A stretch of 64,000 bases of DNA from Arthrobacter silvisoli (lineage in GTDB: Bacteria > Actinomycetota > Actinomycetes > Actinomycetales > Micrococcaceae), in assembly GCF_003369445.1 (NCBI RefSeq), contig NZ_QRCU01000031.1, positions 1-64,000 of the forward strand, in the 5' to 3' direction. The position numbers and the translations under genes were made by a program. Each line of letters begins with the position of its first letter. The first letter of the stretch is position 1. The notes below the pieces were generated by a model. The model had not been told where the DNA came from. It did no database searches and saw nothing but the letters and a program-made list of their open reading frames with translations. Shown here piece after piece: positions 51,538-59,891 of the stretch.

Positions 51538-52968
51538 TCAGGCCTTGAGCTCTGCTTCGGCGCGGGCCAGCCGGGCGAATTCTTCCTCGGGTGCGCCGGC
51601 GACGATGCGGTGCCGGCTGTAGAACCAGTAGTAGAGGAGCGCTGCGGCGAAGATGCCGGCGGTGATGGAGGCAGCGAAGACGTCGACGACGAATGTCGCC
51701 ACGACTGCTACGGCTGACAGCACCAGGGCAATCGAGGTGGTGACGGTTCCGCCGGGGGTCCGGTAGCCACGCTCGAGGAGGGGCTCCTTCTTTCGCAGCA
51801 CGATGTGCGAGAGGTTGAGCAGCACATAGGAGACGGTCGCGCCGAATACGGCGATGTTGATCAGCAGGGCGCCGTCCTGCGTGGTCGCTGCAAGGAGGAA
51901 GCCGACGGTTCCCGGCACGATAAGGGCCCAGTAGGGCGTGCGGCGCTTTCCGGTGAGGGACATCCAGCGGGGCAAATAGCCGGCGCGGGAGAGCGCGAAC
52001 AGCTGGCGCGAATAGGCGAAGATGATGGAAAAGAAGCTCGCCACCAGTCCGGCGAGTCCCGCGTAATTGATGAAGTCGGCCAGCGGCGTATTGCCGCCGT
52101 AGGCGATGCGCAGGGCTTCGGGAAGCGGGTTGTCCGAGGTGCTCATGGCCTGGGACCCTGCGGCGCCGGGAACCAGGATCAGCATCAGCGCGCCGAAGAT
52201 CACCAGGATGATCACGGACACGATGATTCCGCGGGGCATGTCTTTCTTGGGGTTGGCGGTTTCTTCGGCGGCGAGGGGGACGCCTTCCACGGCAAGGAAG
52301 AACCAGATGCCGTAGACAAGCGCCGCAAGGATGCCACTGACTCCCATCGGAAGGAACGCGCTGGCTCCGGCGGAACCGTCGGGAACAATGTCGAACAGCT
52401 TGGCCGGATCGAACTTGGGAAGCAGTCCGGCGACTGCCGCTGCCAGTGCAATCGTTGCCACCGCGGTGATGGCAAACATGATCTTCAAGGCTTCGCCCAC
52501 GCCGCGGATGTGTATGCCGATGAAGATGACGTAGGTGACCAGGTAGACGGGCCAGGAGTTGGTGAGGCCGAAAAGTCCCAGCGCTTCAACGTAGCCGCCG
52601 ATGAACGTTGCAATGGCGGCGGGCGCCACCGCGTACTCAATCAGCACGGCCATGCCGGTGGCGAATCCTCCGAGGGGGCCCAGGGCCCTGCGGGCGAAAG
52701 CATAGCCCGCTCCCGCCGTCGGGAGGGTGGAGGAAAGTTCAGCGAGGCCAAAAACCATGCACGTGTACATGACGCCCATCAGGATGAAGGCGATCAACAG
52801 CCCGCCCCAGCCCCCCTGGGCGAGGCCGAGGTTCCAGCCGGCGAAGTCGCCGGAAATAACGTAGGCAACGCCCAGCCCGGCAAGGAGCACCCAACCGGCG
52901 GCGCCCCGGTTCAGCCTGCGGTGCTGCAAATACGCATCGTCGTTGCGTGCTGTGTCTGTTGTTTCCAT
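51538..52968 (-). CDS. eat: APC-family permease, ethanolamine permease type
   Basis: 476 aa from ATG at 52968 with AGGA 7 nt upstream. Twelve helices; N-terminal LAGLGVAYVISGDFAGWNLGL and the following GWGGLLIAFILMGVMYTCM are typical of the ethanolamine permease subgroup, then LSSTLPTAGAGYAFARRALG. First gene of the operon facing the FadR-type regulator. It probably imports ethanolamine or a similar small amine for the ligase encoded next. Subgroup assignment is from memory of the family and should be treated as likely rather than certain. Confidence 0.8.
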   Translation of the reverse strand: METTDTARNDDAYLQHRRLNRGAAGWVLLAGLGVAYVISGDFAGWNLGLAQGGWGGLLIAFILMGVMYTCMVFGLAELSSTLPTAGAGYAFARRALGPLGGFATGMAVLIEYAVAPAAIATFIGGYVEALGLFGLTNSWPVYLVTYVIFIGIHIRGVGEALKIMFAITAVATIALAAAVAGLLPKFDPAKLFDIVPDGSAGASAFLPMGVSGILAALVYGIWFFLAVEGVPLAAEETANPKKDMPRGIIVSVIILVIFGALMLILVPGAAGSQAMSTSDNPLPEALRIAYGGNTPLADFINYAGLAGLVASFFSIIFAYSRQLFALSRAGYLPRWMSLTGKRRTPYWALIVPGTVGFLLAATTQDGALLINIAVFGATVSYVLLNLSHIVLRKKEPLLERGYRTPGGTVTTSIALVLSAVAVVATFVVDVFAASITAGIFAAALLYYWFYSRHRIVAGAPEEEFARLARAEAELKA

Positions 52969-53132
52969 GTGTCTTCCTAAGAGGGGAGGAATGCAGTGGG
53001 AAATTCTGAAGTGTGCGGGTGTTCTAAAGGACTGTTTTTAGTCCAAGAGCTGCATCACAGTCTGAGGGTGATCTGCACCACGGTCAAGCGTTTTGACGAA
53101 AAATATGCTGTTTTCGGAAGATTTGCACGGAG

Positions 53133-53156
53133 CAATGGTCCTCTGCGTGACCATTG
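53133..53156. promoter_or_regulatory. Candidate FadR/GntR operator
   Basis: Perfect dyad CAATGGTC-N8-GACCATTG in the 261-bp divergent region between the permease and the FadR-type gene, 74 bp before the regulator's ATG. Confidence 0.6.
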
Positions 53157-53229
53157 AGGGCGGGTGCGGGTAGTATGGGTCCAACATCGACGGTCCCGGT
53201 TCCGGCCCTAGTGAAGGGGAGGCTCCGCC

Positions 53230-53946
53230 ATGCAGGATTCTCCGTTCGGCCCTTCGTACTCCGTGCTGCGCCCGGTGCGTGGCGGAAACGCCTTTGAAGA
53301 GACGATCGAGCACCTCCTGCAGACCATCAAGCTTGGGATATTCGCGCCGTCGGAGAAGCTTCCGCCGGAGCGTGAACTGGCGGAAAGGCTTGGGGTTTCC
53401 CGGGCAACACTGCGGGACGCCCTGGGCGAACTGCAAAACGCCGGTTACTTGGAGGTTCAGCGGGGGCGCTATGGCGGCACCTACGTCTCAAGCTCGGCCG
53501 TTCATCGCCCCTCGGAGAATCGTCCGCTGGAACGTGCGGAGGTCGAGGATGTGCTGTTGTTCCGTGGAATCATTGAGCCGGCCGCCGCGGTGCTGTCGGC
53601 AAAGGCCGCGCTGACTGCCGCGGCGCGGCAACATCTGCAGCAGTGTCTCTCGGAACTGATGAGTGCGACGCCGGAAACCTACCGTCCGCGGGACGCCCGG
53701 TTCCACATCGCCATCGCCGAGCTGTCCGGATCACCCAGCCTGGTGGGCGCGGTGGCGGAGACGCGTGCGCGGCTCAACGACCTGTTGGACCGCATCCCGC
53801 GCCTGGGCACAAATCTTGAGCACGCCAACGAACAGCACGCTGAAATCGCAGAGGCCATCCTCAAAGGCGACGCCGTCACGGCAGAGCGGATCACCGTGGA
53901 ACACCTTGAGGGCACCGCGTCCCTCTTGCGCGGCTTCCTCGCCTGA
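53230..53946 (+). CDS. FadR-type GntR transcriptional regulator
   Basis: 238 aa from ATG at 53230 with AAGGGGAGG upstream. Winged helix with APSEKLPPERELAERLG, VSRATLRDALGELQNAGYLEV and QRGRYGGTYV, followed by an FCD domain (RGIIEPAAAVLSAKAA, DARFHIAIAELSGSPSL, EQHAEIAEAILKGD) keeping the metal-site Asp and His positions. It is divergent from the ethanolamine-type operon and very likely controls it through the 24-bp dyad at 53133. Effector unknown. Confidence 0.9.
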   Translation: MQDSPFGPSYSVLRPVRGGNAFEETIEHLLQTIKLGIFAPSEKLPPERELAERLGVSRATLRDALGELQNAGYLEVQRGRYGGTYVSSSAVHRPSENRPLERAEVEDVLLFRGIIEPAAAVLSAKAALTAAARQHLQQCLSELMSATPETYRPRDARFHIAIAELSGSPSLVGAVAETRARLNDLLDRIPRLGTNLEHANEQHAEIAEAILKGDAVTAERITVEHLEGTASLLRGFLA

Positions 53947-53988
53947 GGGCCCGGAGGTTGGCCTATTTCCACCGGCTGCCGCGCTCTC

Positions 53989-54008
53989 TTGACTGAAAAT
54001 TCAGTCAA
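53989..54008. promoter_or_regulatory. Candidate TetR operator overlapping the NCS1 permease promoter
   Basis: Perfect dyad TTGACTGAA-AA-TTCAGTCAA, 20 bp. Its first half supplies a -35 box TTGACT, and TATCGT 18 bp further could be the -10, so binding would block the promoter of the permease-tetR pair. Confidence 0.65.
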
Positions 54009-54061
54009 AGCTTATCGTTGACGCGTTGCATCATGGTGATGCAGTTCACGAAAGGCTTGAG

Positions 54062-55606
54062 ATGATGAGCACGCGCATCCGCAAAGACGCGGATCCCGCC
54101 GGTGCCGTGTCCCAACACAAGGACCGCTTCGGCAGCATTGAGACAGTTGGCATTGAGTTCATTCCGGACGAAGAACGTACCTCCCGGCCCCGGAACCTCT
54201 TCACGGTGTTTTTCGGGGGTAACTTCGCCTTCTCGGTCATCGTTTTCGGATGGCTCCCCATCACTTTCGGACTGGACTTCGCCGGCGCGGTGACGGCCAG
54301 CCTCACCGGCCTCATCCTTGGGACGCTCCTGATCGCGCCGATGGCCTTGCTGGGGCCGCGGACGGGCACGAACAATACCGTCTCCAGTGCTGCGCATTTT
54401 GGCACCCGCGGCCGGCTGATCGGATCCGGCCTCACACTGCTGTTCGCTCTGGCCTACGCCGCCATCGCGGTCTGGACTTCGGGCGACGCGCTGGTGGCGG
54501 CCGCCGAACGGCTGTTCGGAACGCCGGTTGACGGCGCCACCCTGGCCATCGGTTACGCCGTCATTTCCGTGGAAATCGTGCTGGTAGCACTGTTCGGCCA
54601 CGGGACGGTGGTGGCGATGCAGAAGTTTGTCGCCCCGGTGGTCGGCGTCCTTCTGGTCATCGGGGTGGTTGCGTTCGCCCCCACCTTCAGCCCCACCTCC
54701 GTGCATGCGGACTACCTTCTGGGTGACTTCTGGCCCACCTGGATCCTGTCCGCAGTCATCTCCATAGGCGGTCCGCTGTCCTATGCGCCGACGCTGGGTG
54801 ACTACAGCCGGCGCATCTCGCGGAAGCTCCACCCCGACCGTTCCGTGGTCGCGGCCACCTGCCTTGGAGTGTTCCTCGGCCTCTTTGTCACGGCACTCTT
54901 CGGCGCCTTCACGGCGGCGGCCATCCCGGAACTGGGCGGCTCCTACGTGGCGGACCTGGTCCGTTCCGCGCCGGCCTGGTACCTGCTTCCGATCCTCGTC
55001 ATCGCCCTCGCCGGCGGGCTCGGACAGGGTGTGCTCAACCTGTACGCCAGCGGACTTGACCTGGAAGCACTCTTTCCGCGGCTTCGTCGTGTCCACACGA
55101 CGCTCATCACCTCGGCGGCCGCCGTCGGGCTCCTGTACCTCGGGGTCTTCGTCTTCAACGCCGTCGATTCCATCACCGCCATGACGCTGGTGCTCAACGG
55201 ATTCGCGGGCCCTTGGGTGGCAATCAATGTCCTCGGGTTCCTGGTGGTGCGGCGCGGCAAGTACAGTCCGGGCGATCTCCAGCTTTTCCGCGCCAACGCC
55301 TCGTCCGGATGCTACTGGAACACCGGTGGCTGGAACCTCCGCGCCGTGATTCCCTGGGCCGCCGGATCAGCCTTCGGCGTGCTGGCGACAGACACATCCC
55401 TTTACGCCGGCCCGCTCTCGCAACTCGCCGGCGGCATCGACCTCAGTTTCCTCGGTTCCACGGCCATCGGAGCCATCGGCTACCTGGCGGCCCTCCGTTT
55501 CTGGCCTGAGGCCGCGGGACAGCCGGGTTCCACGGTGAACTCCGCCGCGAACTCCACGGCAACCTCCGCGGCGACGGAGCAGGTATTACTGTCGAACCAT
55601 GACTGA
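54062..55606 (+). CDS. NCS1-family cytosine/purine permease
   Basis: 514 aa from ATG at 54062 (GAAAGG 6 nt upstream; a second ATG follows at once). Twelve membrane segments; NCS1 pattern includes NLFTVFFGGNFAFSVIVFGW, APMALLGPRTGTNNTVSSAAHFG and GPLSYAPTLGDYSRRIS. The family imports cytosine, purines, hydantoins, allantoin or related compounds. It is overlapped by a TetR gene that most likely controls it. No catabolic enzyme is adjacent, so the substrate is open. Confidence 0.87.
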   Translation: MMSTRIRKDADPAGAVSQHKDRFGSIETVGIEFIPDEERTSRPRNLFTVFFGGNFAFSVIVFGWLPITFGLDFAGAVTASLTGLILGTLLIAPMALLGPRTGTNNTVSSAAHFGTRGRLIGSGLTLLFALAYAAIAVWTSGDALVAAAERLFGTPVDGATLAIGYAVISVEIVLVALFGHGTVVAMQKFVAPVVGVLLVIGVVAFAPTFSPTSVHADYLLGDFWPTWILSAVISIGGPLSYAPTLGDYSRRISRKLHPDRSVVAATCLGVFLGLFVTALFGAFTAAAIPELGGSYVADLVRSAPAWYLLPILVIALAGGLGQGVLNLYASGLDLEALFPRLRRVHTTLITSAAAVGLLYLGVFVFNAVDSITAMTLVLNGFAGPWVAINVLGFLVVRRGKYSPGDLQLFRANASSGCYWNTGGWNLRAVIPWAAGSAFGVLATDTSLYAGPLSQLAGGIDLSFLGSTAIGAIGYLAALRFWPEAAGQPGSTVNSAANSTATSAATEQVLLSNHD

Positions 55607-56183
55607 CAAACTGGGCAAGATCCTCACTGCCGCCACCACCTGCATCGCCAGGAACGGAGTGCGGGGACTGCGGGTCAACGACGTAGCGAAGGAAGCCGGT
55701 GTCTCCTCCGGCTTGCTTTACTACCACTTCACCGATCGCGCCGGATTGCTGGCCGCGACGCTGGATCACATCAACAAGCAGGTCGGCAAGGACGACTCTC
55801 CCGCCTCACCCGAAACCGGAGACGGCGACAAGCACCTGCGCCACCTCCTGCTCGACGAGATCAAAGACGACCCGGAAGTCCGGCAGAACTCGGTGGCGTG
55901 GAACGAACTGCGGGCTTGCTCAGTCTTCGAACAGGACCTGAGCGAACCGCTTTCGCGGACCACTGCGGAATGGAACCGTGAGATCGCCCGTGCCCTCGTC
56001 GCCGCGGGACATGCTGCCAACGAAGAGGAGGCGGCAACCACCGCGGAGATGCTGACCTGCCTGGTGGAAGGGATCTCCGGCCGGTGGCTCAGCGGGTTCG
56101 TCTCCACGGACCACGCACGCTCCCTCCTGGCAACGGCGGTCGACTCCCTCACGAGCGGACGTCCGGCAGCGACCAGCCGTTAA
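55599..56183 (+). CDS. TetR-family transcriptional regulator
   Basis: 194 aa; ATG at 55599 overlaps the permease stop by 8 nt. Helix-turn-helix RGLRVNDVAKEAGVSSGLLYYHFTDRAGLL, C-terminal domain with WNELRACSVFEQDLSEPLSRTT and MLTCLVEGISGRWLSGFVS. Because it is translated with the permease, the 20-bp dyad upstream of that gene is the expected operator, giving autoregulation. The inducer is probably the transported compound. Confidence 0.88.
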   Translation: MTDKLGKILTAATTCIARNGVRGLRVNDVAKEAGVSSGLLYYHFTDRAGLLAATLDHINKQVGKDDSPASPETGDGDKHLRHLLLDEIKDDPEVRQNSVAWNELRACSVFEQDLSEPLSRTTAEWNREIARALVAAGHAANEEEAATTAEMLTCLVEGISGRWLSGFVSTDHARSLLATAVDSLTSGRPAATSR

Positions 56184-56270
56184 GCGATGGCGGGCTGCCT
56201 GGCTGGTCAGGTTTGGACGCGTTGACGGTTTTCTCAGGTGCCGCGAAGTCCAAGTGGCCGGCCACGAGGC

Positions 56271-56298
56271 GGTCGGCCTCGAATAATCGAGGCCGATC
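56271..56298. terminator. Hairpin between convergent tetR and nadE
   Basis: A 12- to 13-bp stem (core 56274-56282 with 56287-56295) with an ATAA loop between converging genes; likely bidirectional. Confidence 0.6.
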
Positions 56299-56323
56299 GG
56301 CTGCTTTCGCCCGGAAGAATGCC

Positions 56324-57145
56324 CTACTTCCACCAGCTGTCGAAGATGGTGACCGGAACGGTCCGCTTGTGGCGGGTGCGCAGGTACTTGTCCTCGATGA
56401 TCTTCGCGACACCCTCGGGAACCTCGCGGCCCTCAAGGTAGTCGTCGATCTGGTCGTAGCTCAGGCCCAGTTCGTCCTCGTCGGTGCGGCCGGGCCGGCC
56501 GTCCAGCAGGTCCGCGGTCGGGACCTTTTCCCAGATCCGTGCGGGTGCACCCAGCTCGGCCAGCAGGGCCCGGTTCTGGCGCTTGTTGAGGCCGAACAGC
56601 GGCAGGATGTCGGCGCCGCCGTCGCCGAACTTGGTGAAGAAGCCGGTGACGGATTCGGCGCCGTGATCCGTGCCGATCACCAGGTAATTGTGTTCGCCGG
56701 CCAGCGCGTACTGAGCCACCATGCGGATGCGGGCCTTGGTGTTGCCCTTGTGGAAGTCCGAGATCGCGGAACCGCTGCTCTTTTCGAACTCGTCCTCCAC
56801 GCCGTCCACAGCGGCGGAGATGTTGAAGGTCCATTCGGTCTTGGCTTGGATGAAGTCCAGTGCAGCCTGGGCGTCGTCCTCGTCATGCTGGGTGCCGTAG
56901 GGCAGGCGGACGGCCACGAAGTTGGCCTCCACGCCTTCGCTCTCGAGCTCCTCTACGGCGAGCTGGGCAAGTCGCCCCGCCAGGGAGGAGTCCAGCCCCC
57001 CGGAGATCCCCAGCACGAAGCCCTTGGTGTGGGTGGCCTTGAGGTATTCCTTCAGGAACGTGACGCGCCTGCGCACCTCCCCGGCAGGATCGATCCGGGG
57101 CTGGACGCCCATTTCCTCGATGATCTTCGCCTGGAGTTTGCGCAT
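56324..57145 (-). CDS. nadE: NAD(+) synthetase, ammonia-dependent
   Basis: 273 aa from ATG at 57145. ATP-pyrophosphatase P-loop [17 protein letters not shown], then [49 protein letters not shown] and the C-terminal [15 protein letters not shown], all diagnostic of short NadE enzymes. It converts nicotinic acid adenine dinucleotide and ammonia to NAD. There is no glutaminase domain, so free ammonia is used. It stands alone. Confidence 0.95.
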   Translation of the reverse strand: MRKLQAKIIEEMGVQPRIDPAGEVRRRVTFLKEYLKATHTKGFVLGISGGLDSSLAGRLAQLAVEELESEGVEANFVAVRLPYGTQHDEDDAQAALDFIQAKTEWTFNISAAVDGVEDEFEKSSGSAISDFHKGNTKARIRMVAQYALAGEHNYLVIGTDHGAESVTGFFTKFGDGGADILPLFGLNKRQNRALLAELGAPARIWEKVPTADLLDGRPGRTDEDELGLSYDQIDDYLEGREVPEGVAKIIEDKYLRTRHKRTVPVTIFDSWWK

Positions 57146-57257
57146 GCCACCAAGACTAGCCAGCCGCGTCCACAGGGCTCAACTGTGGCGCGCTGCATTG
57201 CGCCTGGGGTCTGGACGTGCTGGAGTCCCTGAAGAACCGGCGGTCTTTACGGCCGAA

Positions 57258-57274
57258 GTCTCAAAGTATGAGAC
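57258..57274. repeat. Short inverted repeat in the nadE/lacI intergenic region
   Basis: GTCTCA-AAGTA-TGAGAC, 6-bp arms. It lies 48 bp beyond the LacI-type stop and could be part of a weak terminator or an operator for nadE. Confidence 0.4.
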
Positions 57275-57321
57275 ATGAGCCCAACCCTGTGAAACTGTGC
57301 CTTACGCCAGAGCTGTACACA

Positions 57322-58338
57322 TCAGTCCCGTGTGGAACCGTGGGGTGGCTTGGCACTAATGAGGTCGCCAGTCGACTCACGCCAGATGATGCGCTGCAGT
57401 TCCCCGTCGGAAGCTGCTTCTGGTTCCCCACGCAAGGCGGCAACCAGTCGTTGAAGCGATCGGGAACCGAGCCTTTGGTAGTCCACGAAGACGGTAGTAA
57501 TGGACGGCACTTGGTATGCGCTGGAGTCCAGGTCGTCCCACCCTGTGACGCAGAGATCGCCGGGTACTGTCCACCCCCGCTCCAACGCTCCACGGACCAC
57601 TCCGGTAGCGACCACATCGTTGGACGCCACGACTGCGAGCGGAGGTGCGTCATCGGGAAGACTGCGAATCGCCTTGAGTCCTGACTCGCCGGTCCAATCA
57701 CCTTCGATGACACCCAGGGACTGCAACCCGAGTCTTTCGATGGTCATTAGGTACGCGTCGCGTCGGGCGCGGGCCGAAGGATAGCCCAGCGCTCCGGTGA
57801 TGTGGAGGAACCGCCGGTGGCCGCGCGAGGCCAGCTCTTCCATCATTTTGACAAGGGGTGTGGGGTCGGTGAGGTCTCCGGATACCTTCATATCGTCATC
57901 AAACTCTGCGAGGGACAATACGGTCGTTCCGGCCTCACCGGATGGGCGTGCTTGCAGCGAGGCGAAAGACAGGACTCCTTCAAACTGGCCGGAGTTGACG
58001 ATCTCATCGAGTCGTTGTTGCCTTGCTTCGGGGTCGCCCGCGAGGGTCTGGACCTCGATCGCGTAGCCGGCCTTCTGGGCCGCCTGGGTTGCGCCAGCGA
58101 GCATTTTGGATGCGTGCCAAGTGCTAGTCGGCAGCACCACCGCCAGTCGGCCTGTGCGCTGTGTCCGCATGGACCGCGCCGCCAGGTTCGGACGGTAGCT
58201 CAGTTCTTCCGCGACTCTGAGTACGCGCTCACGGGTTGCCTGGGATATGCCGGGCCGCCCCGTGAGGACGTTTGAGACAGTCGACTGCGACACGCCCGCG
58301 CGAGCCGCCACATCACGGCTGGTGGGCGCTTTACCCAT
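57322..58338 (-). CDS. LacI-family transcriptional regulator
   Basis: 338 aa from ATG at 58338 with AGGAG 8 nt upstream; the frame is open 6 codons further. N-terminal helix-turn-helix TSRDVAARAGVSQSTVSNVL with the hinge YRPNLAARSMRTQRTG, then a periplasmic-binding-protein-like core with GHRRFLHITGALGYPSARARRDAY, VIEGDWTGESG and CVTGWDDLDSSAYQVPSITTV. It is divergent from the mannonate/hexuronate cluster and likely represses it through the TACGTA repeats between them. The effector is probably a hexuronate or related acid. Confidence 0.9.
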   Translation of the reverse strand: MGKAPTSRDVAARAGVSQSTVSNVLTGRPGISQATRERVLRVAEELSYRPNLAARSMRTQRTGRLAVVLPTSTWHASKMLAGATQAAQKAGYAIEVQTLAGDPEARQQRLDEIVNSGQFEGVLSFASLQARPSGEAGTTVLSLAEFDDDMKVSGDLTDPTPLVKMMEELASRGHRRFLHITGALGYPSARARRDAYLMTIERLGLQSLGVIEGDWTGESGLKAIRSLPDDAPPLAVVASNDVVATGVVRGALERGWTVPGDLCVTGWDDLDSSAYQVPSITTVFVDYQRLGSRSLQRLVAALRGEPEAASDGELQRIIWRESTGDLISAKPPHGSTRD

Positions 58339-58374
58339 GGCGCATCTCCTAAGCAAGACTCCGTTGACGTCCCC

Positions 58375-58403
58375 TTGACGACTGGTGATCTTCGTCTCAT
58401 ACT
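58375..58403 (+). promoter_or_regulatory. Candidate promoter of the hexuronate cluster
   Basis: TTGACG (58375-58380), 17 bp, CATACT (58398-58403), directly upstream of the three TACGTA operators. Confidence 0.45.
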
Positions 58404-58408
58404 AGCAG

Positions 58409-58442
58409 ATACGTATTACTAATACGTATTACACATACGTAT
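58409..58442. promoter_or_regulatory. Triple LacI-type operator
   Basis: The palindrome ATACGTAT occurs three times at 58409, 58422 and 58435, an exact 13-bp period, within a strongly AT-rich stretch between the LacI gene and its likely targets. A palindrome centred on CG is typical for LacI-family sites. Confidence 0.7.
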
Positions 58443-58486
58443 TAGCAGCCCTGCTTAGCACAGCCATCAAGGAGGATGCGCGCCCA

Positions 58487-58630
58487 ATGAGTGTCGTTGA
58501 GCTACCGGGGATATCCATTGACCACACCCTGCCGGGGGACCCGATCCGGGTTCGGCGTGGGAATTACGGGGCGATGCTTCCGCAAGCCATGATTGCGCGC
58601 CTGGAAGCCTCCGCCGACAAAGCCAACTGA
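58487..58630 (+). CDS. Small ORF, 47 aa, unknown
   Basis: ATG at 58487, preceded by AAGGAGG about 11 nt upstream, stop at 58628-58630. The product has no signal peptide or membrane segment and contains GISIDHTLPGDPIRVRRGNYG and QAMIARLEASADKAN. It is the first frame after the hexuronate promoter and is followed 70 bp later by the first Gfo/Idh gene. It could be a real small protein, a leader peptide, or the leftover start of a lost gene. I do not recognise it. Confidence 0.5.
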   Translation: MSVVELPGISIDHTLPGDPIRVRRGNYGAMLPQAMIARLEASADKAN

Positions 58631-58700
58631 CGCAGCCGGGGGCTCACCATCGCGCCTGGTGGTCCTCCCCTTTTAGCTTCACGGAAAGAGAGACGAGCGA

Positions 58701-59870
58701 ATGCTCAAGATCGGAATCATCGGCACCGGAGGAATCGCGGACGCCCACATTCGCGGGTACCTTGAGTTCCCGGACGAGTGCGAAATCGTCGCATTGGCGG
58801 ACATCCAACCCGGGAAGGCGGCGAGCAAGGCCGAAGCGTTCGGCCTCAGCGGCGCGGCCACCTACGACGACCCCGCAGAACTCATCGCCGCCGGCGGAGT
58901 CGACCTGATCAGCATTGCCACGCCGCCCAGCAGCCATGCCGAGCTCTCGATCGCGGCTTTGGATGCGGGAATCAACGTACTGGTCGAAAAGCCTATGGCA
59001 CCGTCCCTCGAAGAATGCGATGCGATGCTCGCCGCGCAGAAACGGTCCGGCAAGGTCCTGTCAGTGGTCGCGCAAAACCGCTTCCGCGACGATATGGCCA
59101 CCCTCAAGGAAGCGGTCGAGTCAGGCATGATCGGGTCTGTCTCGCATATCCGCATCGACTCCGCCTGGTGGCGTGGCCTGCCGTACTACGACTTGTGGTG
59201 GCGGGGAACGTGGGAATCCGAGGGCGGCGGGTGCACGCTCAACCACGCCATCCACCACATTGACTTGACCTTGTGGCTGATGGGGAAGCCCAGCCAGGCC
59301 GTGGCAATGATCGCCAACACGCAGCACGACAACGCCGAGGTAGAGGATCTCTCGGTCGCGATCCTCAAGTATGGGCGCGGGCTGGCGCAACTGACCAGCT
59401 CTGTCGTGCACCACGGCGAGGAGCAGGAAATCGTCATCCAGGGCGAACACGCGCGGATCTCACAGCCATGGCGCGTCACCGCCGAAGTATCCCAGCCCAA
59501 CGGATTCCCCCGCGAGGGCGGCAACCCGGCGCTTGTCGAAGAACTGAACGCGTTGGCCAGCGCGCATATCCCGCTCGCTCATCAAGGCCACGCCGGGCAG
59601 ATCGGCGACGTAATGGCGGCTGTCCGCGCCGGACACGCACCCACCGCGGACGGTATCGACGGCCGCAACGCGATCGAGGTGGTGACTGCGATCTACAAAG
59701 CCGGCATCGAACATGAAGTCGTCGACCTGCCGCTGCGCGCTGACGACCCGTACTACCGGGCGGGCGGTCTTCTCCAGCGGGCCCCGCATTTTTACGAAAA
59801 ACGGGAGTCCGTCAAGGAACTCGCCGGCGACATCATCGTGGGCGCCACGACCAGCACAGTCTCCGACTGA
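58701..59870 (+). CDS. Gfo/Idh/MocA-family oxidoreductase
   Basis: 389 aa from ATG at 58701 with GGAAAGAGAG upstream. Rossmann start KIGIIGTGGIADAHIRGYLE, then IATPPSSHAELSIAALDAGINVLVEKPMA with the EKP lysine, and the C-terminal substrate domain with RIDSAWWRGLPYYDLWWRG and GGGCTLNHAIHHIDLTLWLMG. It probably oxidises a sugar or sugar acid feeding the mannonate pathway. It is followed 22 bp later by a second, divergent member of the family. Confidence 0.87.
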   Translation: MLKIGIIGTGGIADAHIRGYLEFPDECEIVALADIQPGKAASKAEAFGLSGAATYDDPAELIAAGGVDLISIATPPSSHAELSIAALDAGINVLVEKPMAPSLEECDAMLAAQKRSGKVLSVVAQNRFRDDMATLKEAVESGMIGSVSHIRIDSAWWRGLPYYDLWWRGTWESEGGGCTLNHAIHHIDLTLWLMGKPSQAVAMIANTQHDNAEVEDLSVAILKYGRGLAQLTSSVVHHGEEQEIVIQGEHARISQPWRVTAEVSQPNGFPREGGNPALVEELNALASAHIPLAHQGHAGQIGDVMAAVRAGHAPTADGIDGRNAIEVVTAIYKAGIEHEVVDLPLRADDPYYRAGGLLQRAPHFYEKRESVKELAGDIIVGATTSTVSD

Positions 59871-59891
59871 CCGAACGAAAGAAAGTTCACT

